Notes under the pieces: generated by a model
Told to the model about the DNA's origin: nothing
The model's database searches: none
Seen by the model: the letters and a program-made list of their open reading frames with translations, nothing else
Origin: Thermoplasmata archaeon
Lineage (GTDB): Archaea; Thermoplasmatota; Thermoplasmata; Lutacidiplasmatales; UBA184
Direction of reading: 5' to 3'
Assembly: GCA_030039995.1 (NCBI GenBank)
Contig: JASHUL010000064.1
Location: 1-5,059 of the forward strand
Length of the DNA stretch: 5,059 nucleotides
Position numbers and translations under genes: made by a program
Shown: positions 1-4,890 of the stretch, in pieces
Layout of the letters: each line of letters starts with the position of its first letter
Position numbering within the stretch: position 1 is the first letter of the stretch

Positions 1-392
1 TCGGCCCAGTCGAGCATCTTCACTTCGGACAGGACGGTCCGGATCCGGTCCCGCCGCTCGCGGGCGGGCACGCCGCGAAGGTCCGCGACCATCTCGAGCG
101 CCTCGTTCGGGGTCAACGACGGGTAGATCTCGGGGCTCTCGATCAGCACGCCCGCGTCGGAGAGCGCCCGCTTGCGGTCCGTCTGGAGCGAGTAGCCGTT
201 GATCGAGCAGCCACCCCGGCTCGGGAAGATCATGTCGGTCAGCAGCTTGAGCGTCGTCGTCTTACCGGCGCCGTTCGGCCCGAGGAACCCGACGCACTTG
301 GTGCCGGAGATCGAGAGGTTCAGTGAGTCGAGGGCAGTGAAGCTCCCGAACTTCTTCGTCAGGTCGTGGGCCTCGATCGACGGCGGCGCCAT
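1..392 (-). CDS. ABC transporter ATP-binding protein, ABC-2/BcrA-like exporter type (N-terminal part)
   Basis: This is the first 130 codons of an ABC ATPase, cut by the window edge. It would hydrolyse ATP at the inner face of the membrane to drive a partner permease. From the ATG at 392, the fold starts with an A-loop-like region (KKFGSFTAL, residues 13-21; the aromatic is F15 or F18). A perfect Walker A, GPNGAGKTTT, follows at residues 38-47. At the Q-loop position the text is GVLIESPEIYPSLTPNE (81-97), so Glu85 stands where most ABC proteins have Gln; this is familiar from the BcrA/CcmA-like drug and bacteriocin exporter subgroup. The signature motif, Walker B and H-loop lie outside the window, as must any permease gene. 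The gene follows copA by 47 bp on the same strand. No Shine-Dalgarno is visible, and a T-rich TATA-like box suggests its own leaderless promoter. The substrate cannot be told from this part. Confidence 0.93.
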   Translation of the reverse strand, partial: MAPPSIEAHDLTKKFGSFTALDSLNLSISGTKCVGFLGPNGAGKTTTLKLLTDMIFPSRGGCSINGYSLQTDRKRALSDAGVLIESPEIYPSLTPNEALEMVADLRGVPARERRDRIRTVLSEVKMLDWA

Positions 393-416
393 TGATGAAC
401 GCTCTGACCGTCGGAG

Positions 417-424
417 CGTAAAAA
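417..424 (-). promoter_or_regulatory. Putative TATA box of the ABC ATPase gene
   Basis: The minus strand reads TTTTTACG here, the only A/T-rich stretch in the 47-bp gap between copA and the ABC gene. Its centre is about 28-29 bp upstream of the ATG at 392, which fits an archaeal leaderless start. The T-run could also, or instead, help terminate the copA transcript, since archaeal termination often uses U-rich tracts. Confidence 0.5.
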
Positions 425-439
425 GCTGAGGTGCCCCTG

Positions 440-2542
440 TCACGTCGTCGCACGCGCCTCGGGCGCCCGAGAGGCGCTGGGAAGCGGTGCGCGGCGTAGC
501 GAGAGCGAATTGGCGAGGACGCTCGTCGACGAAAGCCCCATGGCGGCGGCCCCCACGATCGGAAGCACGGAGTAGACCCCGAGCCCGAGGAACGGGACGA
601 GCGCACCCGCGGCGATCGGGAGGAGCACCGCGTTGTAGCCGATCGCCCACGCGAGGTTCCCTCGGACCTTGGCGACGGTCCGGCGGGCGATCGCGAGGGC
701 CGTCGGGACGCCCCGGAAATCCGGACGAACCAGCACCACCTGCCCCGCTTCCCGGGCGACGGCGGTTCCCGTGCCGATCGCGATCCCGAGGTCCGCACCG
801 GCGAGAGCGGGCGCGTCGTTGATCCCGTCTCCGACGTACGCGACCACCTTCCCGTCCGCGCGTGCCCGACGCAGGATCTCGAGCTTCTCGCTCGGAACGA
901 CCCCCGCATGAACTTCTCGAATCCCGAGCCGGCCGGCGATCCGCTGGGCGGTGCCGGGAAGGTCCCCGGTGACCATCACGACCGGAATCCCGTCCCGGGC
1001 GAGGTCCGCCAGTCCATCGGCCACTCCGTCCGCGATCTCATCTCGGAAGGCGAGCACGGCGACCGCGCTGCCCCCGACGCGGAGGACCGAGGCCGAGTCG
1101 CCACGAGCCACCGCTCGGTCCAGGGCGCTCGCCAGCGTCGGGTTCTGGGAGAACTCGCCCGAGGAAGGGCGGACGACCTCGACCGACGCCCGTTCGACCG
1201 TTCCCACAACGCCGCGTCCGGGATCGACGGCGACGTTGGTCGCCGAGGGTACCATGAGCCGCCGGTCCGCCGCGGCGCGTTGCACCGCCCGAGCGTACGG
1301 GTCGGTGAGCGACCGCTCGAGCGCCGCCGCGAGCGTCACGGCGCGATCGGTCGGGGTCGAGGAGGCGACCGAGACCTCCGAGAGCTCGAGCTCGCCCCGG
1401 GTCAGGGTGCCCGTCTTGTCCGTCAAGACGAGGTCGACGCGCGCCGCCCGTTCGATGGCATCCTCCCCTCGGAAGAGAACGCCGGACTCGGCAGCCCGTC
1501 CCGTCCCGACGAGGATCGCCGCGGGGGTCGCCAGACCGAACGCACAGGGACAGGCGGTGATCACCACCGTAACGAAGACGAGGACCGCAACAGTGACCCC
1601 GACGCCTCCGACCGCGAACCAAGCGATCGCGGCGACCGCGCCGAGAACGAGCACCCCCGGGACGAAGACGCTCGCGATGCGGTCGGCGGCACGCTGCAAC
1701 GGGACGCGGGAGAGCTCGGCATCGGTCAGGAGTCGCCCGACCTCGGCGAGGAACGTGTCGGAGCCGACCCCGGTGGCCCGCACGTCCACCTCACCCTCCC
1801 CGTTGACCGCACCGGCGAGGACGCGGTCGCCCAGCTGCTTGGGAACCGGTGCCGACTCGCCCGTCAGGAGCGACTCGTCGACCCGGGTCGTTCCGGTGAG
1901 TACCACGCCGTCGGCGGGGAACCGCGACCCCGGGCGGATACGCAGTCGATCGCCGACGGCGACCTCCGCGGCCGGAACCTCCGACGTCTGTCCGTCGCGC
2001 ACGACCGTCACGGTCTCGGGGAGCAACTCTCCCAAACGGCGGAGCGCCGAGCCCGCCTCCCGGCGCGTCCGATGCTCGAGGTAGTTGCCGCTGAGGATCA
2101 GGGCGATGATCAAGGTCGAAGCGTCGAAGTAGAACTCCGAGGGGAGGCGCGCGGGGAGGGCGAGGGCCAGCAAGCTGTACACGTAGGCGGTCGTGGTCCC
2201 CACGGCGATGAGGAGGTCCATGTTCCAGGTGCGGTCGAGCACCGCGTCGCGCGCACCGGCGTAGAACGGAAGTCCGGCGTAAAACTGGACGACCGTGGCG
2301 AGCCCGGCCGACGCCACGATCGCGTCCTCACTCCGCACCCCATAGGTGAGGACGACCACGGCGGCCGCGAGCGGCCACGCCACCGACACCTGTCGGAGCA
2401 GCCGCTGCTGCGCGCGCTCCGGCTCGGCGAACTGGCGCAGGCACGTTTCCGAACAGAAGTAGTAGGTGCGATTCTCCCGGCGTAGAGAGAGCGAGGTCGG
2501 CCGCTCCTCGACGGTCATCCCACAGATTGGGTCGGTCGCCAT
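440..2542 (-). CDS. copA: Cu(I)-exporting P1B-type ATPase with N-terminal YHS/TRASH domain
   Basis: This 700-aa membrane pump exports Cu(I) from the cytoplasm at the cost of ATP. In order: a YHS domain (residues 4-36) with Cys7, Cys30 and Cys34; helices MA/MB (about 52-95); M1/M2 (about 108-155); the actuator domain with TGES at 227-230; M3/M4 (about 291-345) with the metal-site CPC at 331-333; the phosphorylation site DKTGTL at 375-380 (Asp375); MVTGD at 523-527; GDGIND at 571-576; M5 with Tyr636-Asn637; and M6 with the MGLSS signature at 668-672. CPC plus YN plus MxxSS is the Cu(I) (P1B-1) pattern. There is no N-terminal CxxC heavy-metal domain; the YHS domain takes its place. The HP motif in the nucleotide-binding domain reads LTDP, so Asp414 replaces the usual His. 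I chose the ATG at 2542 because it directly precedes the YHS domain and has a GGAGG 5 nt upstream. The frame stays open to 2782, but that extension overlaps the upstream YHS gene out of frame and resembles no protein. The upstream YHS gene ends 32 bp away. Confidence 0.96.
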   Translation of the reverse strand: MATDPICGMTVEERPTSLSLRRENRTYYFCSETCLRQFAEPERAQQRLLRQVSVAWPLAAAVVVLTYGVRSEDAIVASAGLATVVQFYAGLPFYAGARDAVLDRTWNMDLLIAVGTTTAYVYSLLALALPARLPSEFYFDASTLIIALILSGNYLEHRTRREAGSALRRLGELLPETVTVVRDGQTSEVPAAEVAVGDRLRIRPGSRFPADGVVLTGTTRVDESLLTGESAPVPKQLGDRVLAGAVNGEGEVDVRATGVGSDTFLAEVGRLLTDAELSRVPLQRAADRIASVFVPGVLVLGAVAAIAWFAVGGVGVTVAVLVFVTVVITACPCAFGLATPAAILVGTGRAAESGVLFRGEDAIERAARVDLVLTDKTGTLTRGELELSEVSVASSTPTDRAVTLAAALERSLTDPYARAVQRAAADRRLMVPSATNVAVDPGRGVVGTVERASVEVVRPSSGEFSQNPTLASALDRAVARGDSASVLRVGGSAVAVLAFRDEIADGVADGLADLARDGIPVVMVTGDLPGTAQRIAGRLGIREVHAGVVPSEKLEILRRARADGKVVAYVGDGINDAPALAGADLGIAIGTGTAVAREAGQVVLVRPDFRGVPTALAIARRTVAKVRGNLAWAIGYNAVLLPIAAGALVPFLGLGVYSVLPIVGAAAMGLSSTSVLANSLSLRRAPLPSASRAPEARATT

Positions 2543-2547
2543 CGGCC

Positions 2548-2552
2548 CCTCC
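2548..2552 (-). promoter_or_regulatory. Ribosome binding site of copA
   Basis: The minus strand reads GGAGG with 5 nt before the ATG at 2542. This is a proper Shine-Dalgarno, expected for a gene inside an operon, and it supports the internal ATG over any start further upstream in the same open frame. Confidence 0.7.
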
Positions 2553-2574
2553 CGGGCGTCGTGCGGGCGGCCCG

Positions 2575-2721
2575 TCAGCGGGGTGCGGCGGAATGCGTCT
2601 TGTCGTACTTCGCCTTGCAGCCGACCGAGCAGAAGTATACGGTCTCGCCGGTGTAGGTGCCGTGCGCGGCGGCGCTCGCCGACTCGATCACCATCCCGCA
2701 GACGGGGTCCGTCACCTTCAT
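2575..2721 (-). CDS. Small stand-alone YHS/TRASH-domain protein, probable copper chaperone or sensor
   Basis: This 48-aa protein (MKVTDPVCGM...) is nearly all one YHS/TRASH domain. Cys8 lies in the DPVCGM motif, and Cys31 and Cys35 lie in YFCSVGC, giving CX22CX3C, the metal-binding spacing of TRASH domains. The same spacing and the flanking TDP-CGM and YFC motifs recur at the N-terminus of the CopA encoded 32 bp downstream, so the two domains look like paralogues. No membrane segment or signal peptide is present, so it should be cytoplasmic. In Sulfolobales a short TRASH-domain metallochaperone gene precedes copA, and the same role is likely here: binding Cu(I) and handing it to, or exchanging it with, the pump. 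It has no DNA-binding domain, so it is unlikely to act as regulator alone. The start is fixed by the ATG just before the domain and by a TATA box about 26 bp upstream; a GGAG 5 nt before the ATG could also serve. Confidence 0.88.
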   Translation of the reverse strand: MKVTDPVCGMVIESASAAAHGTYTGETVYFCSVGCKAKYDKTHSAAPR

Positions 2722-2735
2722 CGTCGCTCCGCACA

Positions 2736-2767
2736 CCGCCCGGCGTTATAGGATGCACCCCGGGCGG
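2736..2767. promoter_or_regulatory. Candidate operator: inverted repeat spanning the YHS-copA TATA box
   Basis: An 8-bp perfect inverted repeat, CCGCCCGG at 2736-2743 and CCGGGCGG at 2760-2767, is separated by 16 nt holding the TATA box (2745-2750). One arm lies between TATA box and start codon, the other where the upstream BRE contacts would be. A dimeric repressor bound here could block TBP/TFB, which would suit a metal-controlled operon. In such GC-rich DNA the repeat could be chance; no regulator gene is adjacent. Confidence 0.35.
2745..2750 (-). promoter_or_regulatory. TATA box of the YHS-copA operon
   Basis: The minus strand reads TATAAC, centred about 26 bp upstream of the ATG at 2721. 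This is the standard archaeal TATA-to-start distance, so the transcript should begin at or very near the start codon. It stands out in otherwise G/C-dominated sequence. Confidence 0.65.
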
Positions 2768-2780
2768 CGCGCCGTCGCAC

Positions 2781-2789
2781 AAACTACTT
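2781..2789 (+). promoter_or_regulatory. Weak putative TATA element of the rhodanese gene
   Basis: AAACTACTT is the only A/T-rich stretch upstream of the rhodanese ATG at 2815 and is centred about 30 bp before it, with no Shine-Dalgarno in between. It is a poor match to a TATA consensus, so this is tentative. Confidence 0.35.
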
Positions 2790-2814
2790 GGCCCGTGCGC
2801 GTCTCGCCTCGTCG

Positions 2815-3141
2815 ATGGTCGAGGAGCTCTCCGCCCACGAGGTGGCGGCGCGACTGAAAGCGAAGCCCGAGGCGGTGCTCCTGCTCGACGTGCGGGAGCC
2901 CGACGAGCGCGAAACGGCCCGGATCGAGCCGTCGATCCACATTCCGATGCGCGAGGTACCGGACCGGCTCGACGAGCTCCCCAGCGACCGGGAGATTATC
3001 GTCTACTGTCACGGCGGGACCCGCTCGGCGATGATCGCTGGGTTCCTCGAGGGCAAGGGGTACCGTTCCGTCGCCAACCTGCACGGCGGGATCGACGCCT
3101 GGTCGCGCACGGTCGACCCCAAGGTCCCTCGGTACGGCTAG
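2815..3141 (+). CDS. Single-domain rhodanese-like sulfurtransferase
   Basis: This 108-aa protein has the size of stand-alone GlpE/PspE-type rhodaneses, which move a sulfane sulfur from donors such as thiosulfate via a cysteine persulfide. The conserved LLLDVREPDE stretch (22-31) contains the structural Asp25 and Arg27. The active-site loop YCHGGTRS (64-71) has catalytic Cys65 and a six-residue loop, the length of sulfurtransferases rather than Cdc25-like phosphatases. The C-terminal LHGGIDAW (89-96) is the usual closing motif. The common GHIPGA motif is degraded to ARIEPSIHIP (35-44). There is no signal peptide, so it should be cytoplasmic. The same frame can be opened at TTG 2788 or extended upstream, but the ATG at 2815 directly precedes the first helix of the domain (VEELSAHEVAARLK) and fits a leaderless start. 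It is divergent from the copper operon, and its persulfide chemistry might touch copper or sulfur homeostasis; nothing in the sequence proves a link. Confidence 0.93.
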   Translation: MVEELSAHEVAARLKAKPEAVLLLDVREPDERETARIEPSIHIPMREVPDRLDELPSDREIIVYCHGGTRSAMIAGFLEGKGYRSVANLHGGIDAWSRTVDPKVPRYG

Positions 3142-3194
3142 GTCGGCCCGGAGTCACGCCCGGGGGCCTCGCCGCTCGCGGACCGGCACCCGAC

Positions 3195-3209
3195 GGGGCG
3201 TACGGCCCC
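3195..3209. terminator. Short G/C hairpin between convergent genes, possible terminator
   Basis: GGGGC (3195-3199) and GCCCC (3205-3209) can pair around a 5-nt loop, in the 74-bp gap between the ends of the rhodanese gene and the winged-helix gene. There is no following T-run on either strand, and archaea do not depend on hairpins to terminate, so its role is doubtful. The rest of the gap shows nothing else I can name. Confidence 0.15.
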
Positions 3210-3215
3210 CCGGGA

Positions 3216-3551
3216 TCAAACGCGACGGCGCGAGGCCCGCCCGTCGGGGTTCGACTCCAGGACCTCGATGTACGCGCGCATCTTCCAGTAGGTCGCGAGG
3301 AACTCCTGCCCGCGAGGCGTGATGTCGTACGCCGGGCGGCCGTCGATCTCTTCCGACTTGAGTAGGCCGAGCGCGACGAGCCGTTCGACGAAGTTGCGGA
3401 GCCGGTCGACCGGCATCCCCGCACCGTACGAGACGCGGGTGATCCGCGCGGCCCCGTGGTACCGCTTCACGACCTCGAGCACGGTCGCGTAGAGGTCGGT
3501 CGCTTCGCGCCGTCGGGGGGCCGCCCGCGTTCCCTCGCGGTCGTCCAGCAT
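3216..3551 (-). CDS. Archaeal winged helix-turn-helix transcriptional regulator (ArnR1-like/HTH_45 type)
   Basis: This 111-aa protein resembles the small one-domain winged-helix proteins common in archaea. A first helix (about 18-31, TDLYATVLEVVKRY) is followed by ARITRVSYGAGMPVDRL (35-51), matching the family pattern 'sIT.I.Ygs.l....l'. The recognition helix runs about 47-60 and is followed by LGLLKSEEIDGRPAYDITPRG (61-81), which gives the beta wing and the typical 'Y.iT.kG..fL' ending; a C-terminal helix (82-99) may dimerise. No metal- or ligand-binding domain and no cysteine is present. The N-terminus (1-17) is polar and lies outside the domain; no later in-frame ATG or GTG was found there, so the ATG is kept. 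It starts 15 bp after the bactofilin-like gene, with only a poor AGGA/GGGGG sequence upstream, so it is likely translated from that gene's transcript. It may control its own operon; this is inference. Confidence 0.85.
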   Translation of the reverse strand: MLDDREGTRAAPRRREATDLYATVLEVVKRYHGAARITRVSYGAGMPVDRLRNFVERLVALGLLKSEEIDGRPAYDITPRGQEFLATYWKMRAYIEVLESNPDGRASRRRV

Positions 3552-3566
3552 CGCGGCCCCCGTCCT

Positions 3567-4784
3567 TCAGAGCGGGAAGGGCGGCAGGTTATCGACCTTC
3601 CGCGGCGGCGCCTGGACCCGAGCCCCGGTGTCGACTTCCACGGATTGGGTGAACGTGACCTCGTCCACGACGGCACCCTCGCGCAGGCGCACGCGCGCGG
3701 CGAACACCCGCTGGGCCACGGCGCGTTCCTCGAGGTCGACCTCGCCGCCGTAGACGTCCTCCACTCGGGCGCCCCGCCCGATCTCGACCGACTGCCCGAT
3801 GAGCGGCCCGTGCGCGCGCGACTTGCGCTCGAGCCGGATCCGCGTCGCCTTCAGCCCTTCGCGCGTCTTCACCTGACCGCCGATGTCGCACGTCTCCGCG
3901 AGCACCGCGCGCCGGCACTCGAGCGACCCGCCGAGACTCATCTGTTGGGCCGTCAGCGCTTCGGCCACCGAGATCGACCCGCCGGCCTCGATCCCTCGGG
4001 TCAGCGTGAGCGAGCCCAGAACATCGAACTTACCGCCGATCTCCGCCTCGTTGCCGTTCGCGTTGCCGCCGATGCGGCCGACTCCGCCGACCTCGAGTCG
4101 GTCGAAACCGAGGTCCTTGGCCGCGGTCAGCAGTCCGCCGACCTCGATCGAACCGCCCTTGGCGCTGTCGCTGAACTCGGCGAGGCCGCCGACCTCGACC
4201 GTGCCGAACGTGAGTGGCCCGTCGGAGCGGAACCGGCCCCCGACCTCAATCGTCCGGCGGACCTCTCCGCCGCCGATCCGTACCGTCCCGCCGACCTCCA
4301 GCGTGTCGATGGAGACGTCCGCGAGGGTGACCGCACCCCCGGCCTCGACGGACTCGGCTTCGAGCCGGCCCTCCAGGTGGAACCGGCCCCCGACCGACAC
4401 CGAGCGCGCCTTCATCGTCTGGCGCCCTTCGAGCAGGCCCCCGACCTCGAACTTCTCGGCTTCCGCCGGTCCGGCGACCCGGAGGTGCCGATCGACGTCG
4501 ACCCGGCGGGCCTTCACTCCGCCCGCGACCTCGAGCGCCCCGTCGTGCGATTCGATGTCGTCGGCGACCGTCAGGTTTCCGGCGATCAGCACGGTCCCGT
4601 CGCCCGAGCGGAACCGGGCGCACGTGAGATGACCGACCACTTCGGCCGACCCGTCGAATCGGACCGACCCGCTGACCGTGAGCGTGCCGTCCGTGGTGAT
4701 CCGGACGTGCGGCTCGGCCCGGAGGTCCCCGTCCACCGACGTGAGGTGGGCTTGCGAGTTCCGGGGGATGCGGGTTTCCGCCAT
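3567..4784 (-). CDS. Bactofilin-like polymer-forming beta-helix protein with 17-residue repeats
   Basis: This 405-aa soluble protein has no signal peptide or membrane helix. From about residue 98 to 386 it repeats a short unit nearly every 17 residues. The hallmark is a hydrophobic residue plus Gly-Gly (typically EVGG), with the first Gly at 115, 132, 149, 165, 182, 199, 216, 233, 250, 268, 285 and 302. The rhythm continues without the GG pair near 319, 336 (EIGR), 353, 369 and 385. The N-terminal part (30-90) has similar, irregularly spaced rungs (LTVSGS, VLIAGN, LEVAGG). Such a periodicity fits a right-handed beta-helix as in bactofilins, whose turns are also about 17 residues, but here there are some 17 or more turns, well beyond the roughly six of a classic bactofilin. 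Bactofilins polymerise into cytoskeletal scaffolds, and archaeal relatives (halofilins) affect cell shape. The tail is proline-rich (393-405). The ATG at 4784 is supported by a TATA box 26 bp upstream. Polymerisation and cellular role are inferred. Confidence 0.82.
   Translation of the reverse strand: MAETRIPRNSQAHLTSVDGDLRAEPHVRITTDGTLTVSGSVRFDGSAEVVGHLTCARFRSGDGTVLIAGNLTVADDIESHDGALEVAGGVKARRVDVDRHLRVAGPAEAEKFEVGGLLEGRQTMKARSVSVGGRFHLEGRLEAESVEAGGAVTLADVSIDTLEVGGTVRIGGGEVRRTIEVGGRFRSDGPLTFGTVEVGGLAEFSDSAKGGSIEVGGLLTAAKDLGFDRLEVGGVGRIGGNANGNEAEIGGKFDVLGSLTLTRGIEAGGSISVAEALTAQQMSLGGSLECRRAVLAETCDIGGQVKTREGLKATRIRLERKSRAHGPLIGQSVEIGRGARVEDVYGGEVDLEERAVAQRVFAARVRLREGAVVDEVTFTQSVEVDTGARVQAPPRKVDNLPPFPL
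3876..4454 (-). repeat. Degenerate 51-bp coding repeats (beta-helix rungs)
   Basis: The 17-residue rungs are visible in the DNA as a 51-bp period. On the plus strand CCGACCTC and close variants recur at 4087, 4138, 4189, 4240 and 4291, each exactly 51 bp apart, then at 4339 (48 bp), 4390 and 4441 (51 bp each). The segment given covers the GG-bearing units, residues 111-303. The rest of each unit differs strongly, so the array is old or under selection for variation rather than freshly expanded. The register continues weakly to about 3627. Confidence 0.8.
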
Positions 4785-4838
4785 GGTGGTCGCACGGTGA
4801 CCCCCCTCTATACCCCTACGTCACGTTCGGTGACCACC
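4785..4838. promoter_or_regulatory. Candidate operator: repeats flanking the bactofilin-like gene's TATA box
   Basis: A 7-bp perfect inverted repeat (GGTGGTC 4785-4791, GACCACC 4832-4838) and an inner 4-bp one (GTGA 4797-4800, TCAC 4821-4824) are both centred at 4810-4812, on the TATA box. In addition CGGTGACC occurs twice in direct orientation (4795-4802 and 4828-4835), 33 bp or about three helical turns apart. Together they could bind a dimeric regulator, possibly the winged-helix protein of this operon. The match is imperfect and chance is not excluded. Confidence 0.35.
4807..4812 (-). promoter_or_regulatory. TATA box of the bactofilin-like/winged-helix operon
   Basis: The minus strand reads TATAGA, centred about 26 bp upstream of the ATG at 4784, with no Shine-Dalgarno between them: a textbook leaderless layout. 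The element is nearly symmetric (CTATA on the plus strand), so it could also serve the divergent glycosylase gene, with a leader of about 50 nt. Confidence 0.65.
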
Positions 4839-4873
4839 GGAGCGCGCCGGTCCCCCCAACGCCCATGTGGCAC

Positions 4874-4878
4874 GGAGG
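4874..4878 (+). promoter_or_regulatory. Possible ribosome binding site of the uracil-DNA glycosylase gene
   Basis: GGAGG lies 12 nt before the GTG at 4891, somewhat further than usual. It lies inside the gene if translation instead starts at the in-frame GTG at 4867, so it favours the later start. No TATA-like sequence sits about 26 bp upstream of either GTG. Confidence 0.4.
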
Positions 4879-4890
4879 CTCTCCGCCGGC

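Noticed and set aside
908..2485. A 525-codon open frame on the plus strand inside copA, and a 377-codon one overlapping it
   Set aside because: Both lie antisense to a gene with full P-type ATPase motifs. Their translations are dominated by Arg, Gly, Asp, Ser and Pro with no recognisable domain, as expected for antisense frames of GC-rich coding DNA.
2543..2782. An 80-residue N-terminal extension of CopA, from the open frame reaching 2782
   Set aside because: It overlaps the YHS gene in another frame and extends past its promoter. It shows no domain, and the internal ATG at 2542 has a good GGAGG and directly precedes the YHS domain.
3145..3168. A GGCCC/GGGCC stem after the rhodanese stop
   Set aside because: It has a long, partly mismatched loop and no T-run; such short G/C pairings are common by chance in this composition.
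2466..3365. A 299-codon plus-strand frame running through the rhodanese gene
   Set aside because: It is out of frame with the clear rhodanese domain, is Arg/Ala/Pro-rich without motifs, and crosses promoter DNA and the end of an opposing gene.
3876..4454. A CRISPR array or non-coding tandem repeat suggested by the regular 51-bp spacing
   Set aside because: The repeated core is only about 8-10 bp and degenerate, the spacing equals 17 codons, and the frame is open throughout with a regular protein repeat.
3883..4632. A 249-codon plus-strand frame antisense to the bactofilin-like gene
   Set aside because: Its Pro/Ser/Thr-rich repetitive translation (PPTS, RPPTS) is just the reverse reading of the EVGG-coding repeats.
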